Assembly: GCF_010500865.1 (NCBI RefSeq)
Contig: NZ_JAAAWN010000009.1
Coordinates: forward strand, 1-64,000
Length of the DNA: 64,000 bases
Source: Alteromonas profundi
GTDB taxonomy: Bacteria; Pseudomonadota; Gammaproteobacteria; Enterobacterales; Alteromonadaceae
Direction: 5' to 3'
The notes beneath the pieces were generated by a model, which did not search any database, was not told the DNA's origin, and was given only the letters and a program-made list of their open reading frames with translations. Made by a program: the position numbers and the translations under genes. Below, one piece after another: positions 41,917-50,084 of the stretch (its first letter is position 1; each line of letters starts with the position of its first letter).

Positions 41917-42507
41917 ATGAGATTTTTTATGTGGACTGTTCCAAATTTAATTACGCTTTTCCGAGTCATTCTTATACCTGTATTTGTAACCATTTATTTT
42001 CTTGACTGGCGCTGGGCTCATGAGGCGGGGGCATTTGTTTTCTGGCTAGCGGCAATCACTGATTGGGTTGATGGCTATTTGGCAAGAAAGCTAAAGCAAT
42101 CTACCCCCTTTGGCGCTTTTCTCGACCCCGTAGCGGATAAGCTAATTGTAGGCGCGGCGTTATTAATGATAACGCATAGCTATGCGAGTTTATGGATTAC
42201 CATACCTTCAATAATATTATTAGTACGAGAAATTTACGTTTCTGCATTGCGAGAGTGGATGGCGCATAATGGCGTTCGCGAAGCAGTAAAAGTATCTTTT
42301 ATAGGCAAGGCAAAAACAACTGCACAAATGTTAGCCATTATTGGTTTGCTGTCGGGACTTGAGAGCTTTTTAGGTTTTCCGATTTATTGGGTTTCATTAG
42401 GTCATGGTCTGCTTTACATTGCCGCTGTGCTGTCTTTATGGTCAATGGTTGTGTACACCAAAGCGGCGTGGCCACACTTAAGTGGTCAAATAAATAAAGC
42501 AAATTGA
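41917..42507 (+). CDS. pgsA: CDP-diacylglycerol-glycerol-3-phosphate 3-phosphatidyltransferase
   Basis: This inner-membrane enzyme makes phosphatidylglycerophosphate, the first step to phosphatidylglycerol. It carries the CDP-alcohol phosphotransferase motif DWVDGYLAR...GAFLDPVADK. It has 196 residues, or 192 if ATG 41929 (MWTVPN) is used; a TGAGA six bases before that second ATG makes it plausible. The order uvrY-uvrC-pgsA followed by tRNA-Gly, Cys and Leu matches E. coli. Confidence 0.96.
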   Translation: MRFFMWTVPNLITLFRVILIPVFVTIYFLDWRWAHEAGAFVFWLAAITDWVDGYLARKLKQSTPFGAFLDPVADKLIVGAALLMITHSYASLWITIPSIILLVREIYVSALREWMAHNGVREAVKVSFIGKAKTTAQMLAIIGLLSGLESFLGFPIYWVSLGHGLLYIAAVLSLWSMVVYTKAAWPHLSGQINKAN

Positions 42508-42589
42508 TCGCGTTATAAACAAAGTGAATAAAAATAAAGCAAACGAACCTAAAAATGCGAATTTTCCTTAAATTTCACTGTTTTTCGTA

Positions 42590-42617
42590 TTGACAGTTTG
42601 GCGGTTGCAGGTAGAAT
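42590..42617 (+). promoter_or_regulatory. Sigma-70 promoter of the tRNA operon
   Basis: TTGACA (42590-42595) and TAGAAT (42612-42617) are separated by 16 bases. A GC-rich discriminator (GCACCCC) follows, as expected for a stringently controlled tRNA promoter. Confidence 0.8.
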
Positions 42618-42670
42618 GCACCCCACATTTCGAGAGGACATCACCGAAACGAAATGTAAGATTTAAGAGT

Positions 42671-42746
<76 letters not shown>

Positions 42747-42771
42747 AAATCTAAAATGCAATAGCTAGTAG

Positions 42772-42845
42772 GGCGGAATGGCAGAATGGCTATGCAGCGG
42801 ATTGCAAATCCGTGGATCTCGGTTCGACTCCGGGTTCCGCCTCCA
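42772..42845 (+). tRNA. tRNA-Cys (anticodon GCA)
   Basis: This is a 74-base cloverleaf with anticodon loop ATTGCAAAT, acceptor GGCGGAA/TTCCGCC and encoded CCA. It lies 25 bases after tRNA-Gly. Confidence 0.97.
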
Positions 42846-42904
42846 TAAGCTGCCTTGCAGCATCAGGTTCTACGCCTGACACCTTTGCTGAAAAGCAACC
42901 CGAT

Positions 42905-42991
42905 GCCCGGGTGGTGAAATTGGTAGACACAAGGGATTTAAAATCCCTCGCTGGTAACAGCGTGCCGGTTCAAGTCCGGCCCCGGGCACCA
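42905..42991 (+). tRNA. tRNA-Leu (anticodon UAA)
   Basis: This 87-base leucine-type tRNA has a long variable arm. The anticodon stem-loop GGGATTTAAAATCCC places TAA in the anticodon. The 3' end, CCGGCCCCGGGCACCA, is the apparent integration site of the following island. Confidence 0.97.
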
Positions 42992-43014
42992 TTTCTATAT
43001 TTCATAAAATTCTA

Positions 43015-44313
43015 GGCTCTACCCCATAAACGGGGATCAGCACTTATCTTACCCTATTGATAACACCATCCCATCCGCAATGGGTCATCACTCTTATTCT
43101 GTAATTTTCAAAGTTTCTAAAACCATACGCTCTTCTCGATATCATTTCCATTTTGTTGTGGAAGCCTTCTGTTATACCGTTGTTGCGAGTAAAGCGCCAC
43201 ATTGCCACTATCGGTTGTAGCCAGGACGTCAAGGTCTTCGCTAAGGCTTTGAGTGGGCTTTGATGCAGCTGTGCTAGTAACTCTAAAAATTGAGGTAATT
43301 TTTTCTCCATCCGATTTTGGTTCATCGTTTTCATCAGCACGAAACGGATGAGCTTTTGTTTCGTTATATACAATGCGCGTAGGACGGGGTAGTTCGCCAA
43401 GTAACGGTCTAAGTTTGCTCTGTTATCTTCGTTTAGTCGCCATTGATGCCGTCGCATTAAACTCAGTAAGCCACGATTCTTTCTCCCCTCGGGGTGCTGT
43501 ATTTGCCATGCTTCCAAAACATCATGGTTTATCAATCGCACGACATGAAAGCGGTCAGCGACGATTGTCGCGTTAGGAAAGTACTTTTTAGCAATGCTGC
43601 GATATGTTTCGGACAAATCCATAGCGATGAGTCGCACGTTTTCTTTGCCGGGTAAATGGCGTAGATAGCTGCGTAAGCTCAGCTCAGAACGGCCCAACTT
43701 CACATCAAAAACGTTGCGGTTACGTAAATCCACTAGCGTAGTGGCGTAGCCCTTTTTGCGCGTGAAGAAGTGTTCGTCTATGCCCAACATCTCGGGGCAG
43801 GGGCGACTGATAATCTCTTTATATTTTTGGCTGATATGAGATTGGTACCAACGCTCTACCGTAGTTGGACTAATGCGATGTGTGCGTGAGATACCACGCT
43901 GCGTAACACCGCCGTGGTGCGCTTCAAAGACTTCCAAGCGGAAGCACTCCGATGCCCTATAGCGAGGCCGAATCCCAACAAAAGGGTGCCTGAAATAACG
44001 ACCACAGCATCGACAATGATACTTAGGCACCTTTAAATATAGCGTTAGCACCTGATTACCTTGACGCTTGTGCTTTACAGTGCGCTTATGTGTAGCTTTT
44101 ATGCGTAAATGTCGACTCTCACAATGCTTGCATAGAGGCTTTTTAGTAGGCTTTGCCCACACTTCAATAAAATCATGTCGATGAACACGTTCTATTTCTA
44201 ACTCACTTATGCCTAAAATAGTACCTGCGTGGGACATCTGTACTCTCCATTAAATGATTCTTCGCAAAATCAGTTTAATGAATGCGGCTGTCCTCCGTTA
44301 ATGATGAAGAGCC
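43015..44313 (-). mobile_element. ISL3-family insertion sequence
   Basis: The element is about 1.3 kb. Imperfect 27-base terminal repeats match at 20 of 27 positions: GGCTCTACCCCATAAACGGG from 43015, and inward from 44313 GGCTCTTCATCATTAACGGA. The flanking octamers AAATTCTA and TTCACGGG do not match, so the expected 8-base target duplication is missing. That suggests a later rearrangement, perhaps recombination with the second ISL3 end near 48792. Confidence 0.75.
43044..44237 (-). CDS. ISL3-family transposase
   Basis: This 397-residue transposase looks intact. An N-terminal zinc-finger region has paired cysteines (CKHC, CRCC). A helix-turn-helix lies around RGISRTHRISPTTVERW. The DDE-fold acidic residues appear in LGIDEHFF, IVADRFHVV and ITEGFHNKME. 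ATG 44237 follows a GGAGAG ribosome-binding site. Confidence 0.92.
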   Translation of the reverse strand: MSHAGTILGISELEIERVHRHDFIEVWAKPTKKPLCKHCESRHLRIKATHKRTVKHKRQGNQVLTLYLKVPKYHCRCCGRYFRHPFVGIRPRYRASECFRLEVFEAHHGGVTQRGISRTHRISPTTVERWYQSHISQKYKEIISRPCPEMLGIDEHFFTRKKGYATTLVDLRNRNVFDVKLGRSELSLRSYLRHLPGKENVRLIAMDLSETYRSIAKKYFPNATIVADRFHVVRLINHDVLEAWQIQHPEGRKNRGLLSLMRRHQWRLNEDNRANLDRYLANYPVLRALYITKQKLIRFVLMKTMNQNRMEKKLPQFLELLAQLHQSPLKALAKTLTSWLQPIVAMWRFTRNNGITEGFHNKMEMISRRAYGFRNFENYRIRVMTHCGWDGVINRVR

Positions 44314-44850
44314 TTCACGGGTCCTTTTGGAAAGGGGGGGGGTACGGCACACGGAACCGCGTATCTTTAACAGCTATAGAAAATTTCAAAGGGGGGTTAT
44401 ATTGTAATTGGTATAACTTCAATTAAATCTATGGGTTAAATGATGTGTGAATTCATATTTAGTTCGAGTTATTATCTTTGGTTCGTTTTAATGGTGGGTA
44501 TATCGGCCCATTAAATCGAACGTTTGCACTAAGGTATTGTATACCAGACCTAATTTATAAATATTACTCAAAGGGTAACTGATTTTTACCTCGTTATAGG
44601 TGTTCATACTCATTAAGGCAAGACTAAAACAGTGTGTGTCGAATCGGGCTTCTCTTCGCGTGAAAGCAAAAGAATAAGGGGCACGGGGTTAGATAGGTAT
44701 ATTTCGACTGCAAAAAGTGCAAATAGTGCAAATATTAGAAAAAACTGTACATTTATCAGAGCTATCTAATCTTTGCAGTTTCTACTTGTGTAAATCTTAA
44801 AGTGCAAATTTGTATTAAGTAGTGCAAATATTCTTTTACAAGGAGTTTCC
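44314..44850. other. Region between ISL3 and the FtsZ-like module
   Basis: This is 537 bases without a convincing gene. It contains a run of nine G (44334-44342) and a run of six G near 44391. AT-rich DNA ending in four AGTGCAAAT repeats follows. A 65-codon frame at 44229-44426 crosses the IS end and is not called. Confidence 0.55.
44716..44829. promoter_or_regulatory. Four AGTGCAAAT direct repeats upstream of the FtsZ-like module
   Basis: Exact nine-mers begin at 44716, 44725, 44801 and 44821. The first two abut and the last two are 20 bases (about two helical turns) apart. The last ends 21 bases before the first ATG of the module. Same-orientation repeats overlapping the likely promoter suggest a repressor or activator site, with no regulator gene visible in the island. 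Confidence 0.6.
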
Positions 44851-46104
44851 ATGCCAAGGGATCATTCGATTCATATCTCAATAAGTGATAAATCTGGAGA
44901 AAGTTTTTCGTTTTCCTCTCTAAAAGAGCTAAAACGGTTTCTCAATAAAGAAACAAAGTTTTGGAAAGAGGTTAGAAACGGGCTTTCAAATGAAAAGCTG
45001 AATCACGCTATTTTTGATGCTTCTTCAATATTCGATAACTATCTAGCAAAGGTGGAAGTAATCGAGAATAAAGTTCATTTAGAAGATACTGAAGTCCAAC
45101 AAGAGTTGAGCAGATTGCAACGCAGTATATTCAATAATCGAAAGAATAGTTGGTTGTGGTCAGGGCACGAATATGTACACCAGTTTCTAGATATTTTATC
45201 TACGAAAAACGCTGAAACCGCTAACGCATTTATAGACTATGTGGCCAACGGTACTCTTTCAAATATCGGTAAGTCATTGTTTGATGGTCAACTAATGGGC
45301 TATGAATTTGCTTATCAGGACTCTGACTTGGTCAAAAGAAGAAAAGCAGAGCGAGCTTCTATATCAAAGATAAGGAGGCAGTTTGAAGAGGCCAATGAGA
45401 GCTTTTTAGCAGAAACTGAGAAGTCTAAGCGGGATTTTGAAGATTGGATTCAACTTACGGAAAAAAGCTATGATAGCTGGAGTCAAAGACTAGAAAAGAG
45501 GACTGCAAGACGTCACAAAGCCTATAAAAGTTTGGCAAAGAAAGAAGCAGTTCGAATCGGCGAAAAATATAGTCAGAAAGTTGAGAAATGGGAGTTGAGA
45601 ATTAATGAACTTGAACATACCTATCAAGAGAAGCTAAGACTAGAAAAACCTGCGTCATATTGGAAAAAGTCTGCCTCAAAGTTACAGATCCAAGGTATTG
45701 TTTTTACGTTCATTCTCATACTATTAATATCATCCGGCATTTATGTCCTAACAGACTTCTTCAAACTATGGCTACTAAGAGGCGAGCAGCCCCTGAACTT
45801 GGGCTCGCTACAAGGAATAGTGCTTTTTGGTGCAATTGCAGCTATTTTTGCGTTTTTAGCACGTGTACTTGCAAGGCTATCATTTAGCTCTTTTCATTTG
45901 ATGCGAGATGCAGAAGAAAGAGAACAACTTACGTATTTGTACTTATCTCTCACAGAGGATGCAAAAGTTGACAAGGAGTCGCGCGATATTGTTTTACAAG
46001 CACTGTTCAGCCGCTCTGAAACAGGGCTGCTAACTAACGAAAACGGCCCTTCAATGCCTAATATGCATGACTTGACGAATAAGTTCACAAAGTCGCAGCA
46101 ATAA
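44851..46104 (+). CDS. Uncharacterised coiled-coil protein with two membrane helices
   Basis: I do not recognise this 417-residue protein with certainty. The N-terminal part (1-155) is soluble. A highly charged helical stretch likely to form coiled coil spans about 160-265. Two membrane helices follow, about 279-302 and 318-340. The C-terminal part (HLMRDAEEREQLTYLYLSL ... VLQALFSRSETG) recalls the unassigned DUF6161 group, at low confidence. ATG 44851 follows AAGGAG. It is the first gene of a probable three-gene unit with the FtsZ-like GTPase and could anchor that protein to the membrane; this role is inferred only from layout. Confidence 0.75.
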   Translation: MPRDHSIHISISDKSGESFSFSSLKELKRFLNKETKFWKEVRNGLSNEKLNHAIFDASSIFDNYLAKVEVIENKVHLEDTEVQQELSRLQRSIFNNRKNSWLWSGHEYVHQFLDILSTKNAETANAFIDYVANGTLSNIGKSLFDGQLMGYEFAYQDSDLVKRRKAERASISKIRRQFEEANESFLAETEKSKRDFEDWIQLTEKSYDSWSQRLEKRTARRHKAYKSLAKKEAVRIGEKYSQKVEKWELRINELEHTYQEKLRLEKPASYWKKSASKLQIQGIVFTFILILLISSGIYVLTDFFKLWLLRGEQPLNLGSLQGIVLFGAIAAIFAFLARVLARLSFSSFHLMRDAEEREQLTYLYLSLTEDAKVDKESRDIVLQALFSRSETGLLTNENGPSMPNMHDLTNKFTKSQQ

Positions 46105-46160
46105 TAAATTATCAGGACGCTATCGTCGTGCTATAGCTACTATCAAAGTGGAGGTTGCAA

Positions 46161-47852
46161 GTGTTTGAGCTGGTGGAAACTGAAGACAAACCGAATATCA
46201 AAGTTCGAGCATTTGGCGTTGGAACTGTAGGCTGCAGATTACTTTCGAATACGAAATTTAAAATAGATGAGAGCATAGAGCTTGTATATATCCATGCAGA
46301 AAACGACTTTTTAGAGAGCTTGGATTCGCAAGAGAATTTCAAAATAATTCTGCGAGACGACTGCAATCGAGTTAACAACCTAAGTGATGCAAATCGAGCT
46401 ATTGAACAAAAGCATTCGGAGTTGACTAGATTAATAGATGAAGCTGATTTGATATTTGTAGTCGCTGGGCTAGGTGGTGCAACAGGAAGTGGTTGTTCTC
46501 CGTATATCGCCAAGTTGGCAAAACAGATAGGTACGCTCTGTGTTGGTATGTTTTCACTTCCTTTTGGTTTTGAAGGCCGCGGAAAAAAAGGGGTGGCCCT
46601 TAAAGCGTATGCAGAATTAGCGAAAGTTACCGATTCTTTATTACTTATAGAAAATGATCTTTTCCTCGACTCTTTTAAAAACAATAAAGATGGAAAGCTT
46701 CAATCAAATCTTTTTGAGGATTCAAATAAATATTTCTATTCACTGATAGCAGGTACGTCTGGCGCACTGTTCAAACCTAGTTTGTTAAAAATAGAGTACG
46801 AAGATGTAAGGGCTGTATTGGAAAGCATGGGACCGTGCGCAGTAGGCGCTGGCGTTAGCTCCGGTGAAAATAGAGCTCAACAAGCCGCGCAAAACGCAAT
46901 AATTAATTCGGAAAAAAACGGCGCTGACACTTCAACAGCTAAGGGGATACTTGCTGTTATTACGTGCGGTCCCGATTTCTCTATCGATGAATTGGAGAGT
47001 GTCGGAAATGCAATTAAAGCGATACTCAATGAACAAATTACGGTAGTTATGGGAACTATTATCGACTTAGAAATGAGTGACGAACTTGAAGTCTTTATTA
47101 CACTATCTGGCTTAAAAGAACTGCCTATCGATTTTGATGTGAATGGCTATGAGTTTTATGCTGAAGTAGTGAGGACAATCGAGTTTGCTCCGCACCAGGC
47201 CAGTGCAGGTTTATCTATTTTGTCTTACTTTGGAGAAATAATTAAGCAAAAGCATTCAGATGTTAATGCAAATTTCAAAATCGAGCAGCTATCAAATTCG
47301 GTTGTACTTACTATTGAAACTGTAAACGGTCATATTGAAAAGTTAGAAAAAACATTGGACGAATACGGAGACGTAATAATTGGCGCTAAGAGTCCATCGC
47401 AATTCCTGCAGGATGAGTTGAATGTACAAAAGCTGGAACTAAAGCTTGAGACAGCCGCATTGGAAATTCGTCAAAACGAACGATTGTTATTGATGTACCA
47501 AGAGCAGAATAGTGATTACAAATTGCGTCTAGATAGGGTTGAAGAGCAACTTTATAGACTTCAAAAATCTTTGTCTGATGGCTTAAGTAGCACGAACAAA
47601 AGTATGGCTAGCCTGATTTCAAAGCAGGAACAACTTCCCAATGGATTAATTGAAACCATAAATGAATTTAAACATCGAGAACTACCCGATGAAGTATCTG
47701 ATCTCATAGAGAGAAAAGTTAAAGAGTTATACCAAAATGATCGCAATGGATTTTTGAGTTTTTCTGCCCTAGTCAAAAACGGAGTTTACGGTGTAGTAGG
47801 AAACAGCATGTACTCATTCTTGATTCAATTGATTAATACAGTTCCTAAATAG
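46161..47852 (+). CDS. Divergent FtsZ-like GTPase with coiled-coil C-terminal extension
   Basis: The N-terminal 320 residues are clearly FtsZ-like: a T1-type glycine loop FGVGTVG, T4 GLGGATGSG (FtsZ GMGGGTGTG), T5 PFGFEGRGKK, LLLIENDLF, and MGPCAVGAGVSSGENRAQQAA (FtsZ MGYAMMGSGVASGEDRA). In the T7 loop FtsZ NxDFxD is replaced by KIEYED, keeping one catalytic acid and changing the other to Glu. After the core come an unassigned alpha/beta segment (320-415), a coiled coil (about 415-480) and a hydrophobic tail (NGVYGVVGNSMYSFLIQLI). The FtsA/ZipA-binding C-terminal peptide is missing. GGAGG at 46150-46154 sets GTG 46161 (563 residues). Confidence 0.85.
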   Translation: MFELVETEDKPNIKVRAFGVGTVGCRLLSNTKFKIDESIELVYIHAENDFLESLDSQENFKIILRDDCNRVNNLSDANRAIEQKHSELTRLIDEADLIFVVAGLGGATGSGCSPYIAKLAKQIGTLCVGMFSLPFGFEGRGKKGVALKAYAELAKVTDSLLLIENDLFLDSFKNNKDGKLQSNLFEDSNKYFYSLIAGTSGALFKPSLLKIEYEDVRAVLESMGPCAVGAGVSSGENRAQQAAQNAIINSEKNGADTSTAKGILAVITCGPDFSIDELESVGNAIKAILNEQITVVMGTIIDLEMSDELEVFITLSGLKELPIDFDVNGYEFYAEVVRTIEFAPHQASAGLSILSYFGEIIKQKHSDVNANFKIEQLSNSVVLTIETVNGHIEKLEKTLDEYGDVIIGAKSPSQFLQDELNVQKLELKLETAALEIRQNERLLLMYQEQNSDYKLRLDRVEEQLYRLQKSLSDGLSSTNKSMASLISKQEQLPNGLIETINEFKHRELPDEVSDLIERKVKELYQNDRNGFLSFSALVKNGVYGVVGNSMYSFLIQLINTVPK

Positions 47853-47939
47853 ATTTTCTGCAAAATGAGAAGGCTGACATAAGCGTCCGAAAAGTCCCAC
47901 ATTGCAATTTTAATTTCATCAGGAAGTCTTGCAGTATCT

Positions 47940-48599
47940 TTGCTAAGTCTTCTATTCGCTATTAAACAATCGAGATTTAATAACAAAAACGAGAAATTAG
48001 AGGTATTAGATAAGGTATATCATGACGCTTGTGATTTACTTGTTTTCCATTACCGAAACACGATTGAAAAGCCATTTGGAGTTTCAACAAGCAGTGCGAG
48101 AGTTTATGGAGCTTCTTTTGTCATACCGGCACACATCACGGAGGAAAATGAGAAAAAGGATTATTGCAGGAAGGTAAGAGAAGCATACTCATCGCATGAG
48201 AAGACAACACAGTCCAGAATCTTTGATGAGCATATCAACTACCAATCCCCAGTTTTTCATTTAAAGCATATCGAGTATGAAAGTAAATCTAATAGAATTT
48301 TGTTTCATGTCACTGAAAACATCTCACTTGTTAGCCGAGTAATACAAAAGATTTGCCAAGATATGATTTTGATGAATCCGGAAAGTGTCAAGAGAGCATA
48401 TTTAGCTCTGAAAAGAATCAATGAGGATACGTGCGAAAAGATACATGATGACATCAAGGAACCCTATTTAGAGCTTTTATTATCGATACGGCATGAACAT
48501 ATACGGCTCAACTCCTCGGCTAGAAATAGTTGGTCAGAAGTTTGGTTTAGAATATCCAGAAAGCTGCGAAGTTACTACACCAGCAAATTGAGGAGATAA
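47940..48599 (+). CDS. Uncharacterised protein, third gene of the FtsZ-like module
   Basis: I do not recognise this protein. The 219-residue version starts at TTG 47940 with AGGAAG 13 bases upstream. The frame is open back to 47883 with no ATG or GTG. Its upstream codons (IAILISSGSLAVSLLSLLFAI, split around the TTG) form a complete membrane helix, so a start at an ATT near 47901 is possible. The rest is soluble and basic at the end (RISRKLRSYYTSKLRR). It lies 87 bases after the FtsZ-like gene on the same strand. It may be a membrane-anchored accessory, or the N-terminus may be damaged. Confidence 0.6.
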   Translation: MLSLLFAIKQSRFNNKNEKLEVLDKVYHDACDLLVFHYRNTIEKPFGVSTSSARVYGASFVIPAHITEENEKKDYCRKVREAYSSHEKTTQSRIFDEHINYQSPVFHLKHIEYESKSNRILFHVTENISLVSRVIQKICQDMILMNPESVKRAYLALKRINEDTCEKIHDDIKEPYLELLLSIRHEHIRLNSSARNSWSEVWFRISRKLRSYYTSKLRR

Positions 48600-48759
48600 G
48601 ACAAAAATTTATATAATAACTTTTCATAAGAAACTGAAGAATAGACACCTAAAATTTGAGACTTCAGTTTCTAAAAAGTGGTGCTACATATGGTGCTATA
48701 ACTTTGGGTTTCGTTTAAAATAATTAATTTAAAACAATGCCTTAATTCTAATTTTTATC

Positions 48760-48780
48760 TCCGGCCCCGGCACCATTTCT
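48760..48780. repeat. Right attachment-site copy (attR) of tRNA-Leu 3' end
   Basis: TCCGGCCCCGGCACCATTTCT repeats the tRNA-Leu 3' end and following bases at 42975-42996 except for one missing G. Sequence upstream is unrelated to a tRNA, so this is a partial end and not a second gene. Confidence 0.7.
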
Positions 48781-48872
48781 TTTTGCGTCATGGCTCTACC
48801 CCATGTCCACTTCCCCTAAACTGAGACAGACTTAATTGGAGTTTTCTGCAATGATTAATGCAGGAGACGACT

Positions 48873-49142
48873 ATGAAAAAATCACGCTACACAGAATCTC
48901 AGATCATTGGGGTGTTAAAAGAAGTTGATGCAGGTATGAAGGTTGAGGAAGTCTGCCGTCAACACGGTATCAGCAGCGCAACCTATTACAATTGGAAGTC
49001 CAAGTACGGCGGCATGGAAGCGTCTGACGTCAAACGATTGAAAGAGCTTGAAGAAGAAAATGCCAAGCTTAAAAAGATGTTTGCAGATGTCAGCTTAGAA
49101 AATAATGCCATTAAGGAGCTTGTCGCAAAAAAGGGTTGGTGA
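48873..49142 (+). CDS. IS3-family transposase OrfA
   Basis: This 89-residue protein has a helix-turn-helix (KVEEVCRQHGISSATYYNW) and a leucine-zipper-like tail (LKELEEENAKLKKMF). ATG 48873 follows AGGAGA; the frame opens five codons earlier. Near its end, AAAAAAG is a likely minus-one slippery site that would fuse it to OrfB, as in other IS3 elements. Confidence 0.93.
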   Translation: MKKSRYTESQIIGVLKEVDAGMKVEEVCRQHGISSATYYNWKSKYGGMEASDVKRLKELEEENAKLKKMFADVSLENNAIKELVAKKGW

Positions 49143-49981
49143 CAGCAGAGAAACGAGAGTGCGTCAGCATCCTAGTTGATGCGGGACTAAGTATCGTAAA
49201 GGCCTGTCTGTTTGTTGGTATTGGCCGTGCGACCTTTTATCGTCCAGAGAGAGACTGGCGCAAAGCGGATGCTGCTGTCATTGATGCCATCAATGCGGTT
49301 TTGGAGAAGTCGCCACGAGCAGGCTTCTGGAAGTGTTTTGGCCGAATGCGGTTCAAAGGCTTTCGCTTCAACCACAAGCGCGTCTATCGTGTTTACTGCC
49401 AAATGGGATTGAACCTGCGGCGCAGAACTAAACGGGTACTGCCCAAGCGAATAGCCCAGCCACTGGAAGTGCTGGATCAGGTTAATCATCAATGGGCGTT
49501 GGACTTTATGCATGACACGTTATATTGCGGCAAACGGTTCAGAACTCTGAATGTGGTGGATGAAGGCACGAGGGAATGCCTTGCTATAGAGGTCGATACG
49601 TCTTTGCCCGCTGGCCGTGTCGTACGCGTGTTAGAACAACTTAAGGCTGAGCGAGGATTACCAACTCAGCTGCGTATGGATAATGGCCCAGAGCTAATTT
49701 CGGCAATGCTAACAGATTGGTGTGAAACCAATAATATTGAACTGGTATATATCCAGCCAGGTAAGCCACAGCAAAATGGCTTTGTTGAACGCTTTAACGG
49801 TTCATTCCGCAGAGAGTTTCTGGATGCTTACTTGTTTGAAAATCTCAATCAAGTAAGAGAAATGGCCTGGTTCTGGCGACTGGATTATAACGAAGAAAGA
49901 ACACATGAAAGTCTCGGTAACCTGCCTCCGGCAGCTTACCGAGCAAAACTAGAAAACTCTAATTCAGCACTGTCTCATTAA
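49136..49981 (+). CDS. IS3-family transposase OrfB (DDE integrase)
   Basis: This catalytic part of about 280 residues contains the DDE residues in WALDFMHDTL, RMDNGPELIS and GFVERFNGSFRREFLD. It overlaps OrfA in the minus-one frame and is probably made only as the OrfAB fusion. The frame is intact to the element end. Confidence 0.93.
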   Translation: MVTAEKRECVSILVDAGLSIVKACLFVGIGRATFYRPERDWRKADAAVIDAINAVLEKSPRAGFWKCFGRMRFKGFRFNHKRVYRVYCQMGLNLRRRTKRVLPKRIAQPLEVLDQVNHQWALDFMHDTLYCGKRFRTLNVVDEGTRECLAIEVDTSLPAGRVVRVLEQLKAERGLPTQLRMDNGPELISAMLTDWCETNNIELVYIQPGKPQQNGFVERFNGSFRREFLDAYLFENLNQVREMAWFWRLDYNEERTHESLGNLPPAAYRAKLENSNSALSH

Positions 49982-49995
49982 TGGGGAAGTGGACA

Positions 49996-50084
49996 CCCAT
50001 AAACGGGGAATCAGCACTCATCTTACCCTATTGATAACACCATCCCATCCGCAATGGGTCATCACTCTTATTCTGTAATTTTCA
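49996..50084 (-). pseudogene. Remnant ISL3 end with the last ~20 transposase codons
   Basis: From CCCATAAACGGG onward the sequence repeats 43023-43110 with only a few changes, including the stop and the final codons (THCGWDGVINRVR). It breaks off at 50084. Together with 48792-48803 it is a truncated ISL3 copy split by the IS3 element. Confidence 0.8.

Larger units (their letters stand above)
42975..48780. mobile_element. Integrated genomic island at tRNA-Leu (no integrase)
   Basis: The 3' end of tRNA-Leu plus six bases (TCCGGCCCCGGGCACCATTTCT, 42975-42996, of which the core is CCGGCCCCGGGCACC) recurs at 48760-48780 with one G missing. This is what attL and attR of a tRNA-targeting island look like. 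The interior holds an ISL3 element and a three-gene module, with base composition and codon use more AT-rich than the flanks by eye. No tyrosine recombinase gene is left, so the island is probably decayed and fixed. Confidence 0.65.
48804..49995 (+). mobile_element. IS3-family insertion sequence (IS51/IS407-like)
   Basis: This is a 1192-base element. Terminal inverted repeats share TGTCCACTTCCCC, and after five differing bases TGAGACAG. The direct repeat CCCA (48800-48803 and 49996-49999) is a four-base target duplication. The target was a pre-existing ISL3 end, as joining the flanks recreates GGCTCTACCCCATAAACGGG. Both reading frames look intact, so the insertion is probably recent. Confidence 0.9.

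Noticed and set aside
43015..44313. Target-site duplication of the ISL3 element
   Set aside because: The eight bases on the two sides (AAATTCTA and TTCACGGG) do not match.
44229..44426. Plus-strand 65-codon open frame
   Set aside because: It crosses the ISL3 terminus and has no recognisable features.
42975..48780. Prophage
   Set aside because: There are no capsid, tail, lysis or phage replication genes and no integrase; the segment is too small.
49992..49999. Octamer GACACCCA at the IS3 right end
   Set aside because: It arises by chance where the IS end GTGGACA meets the target CCCA, so it is not counted with the dispersed copies.
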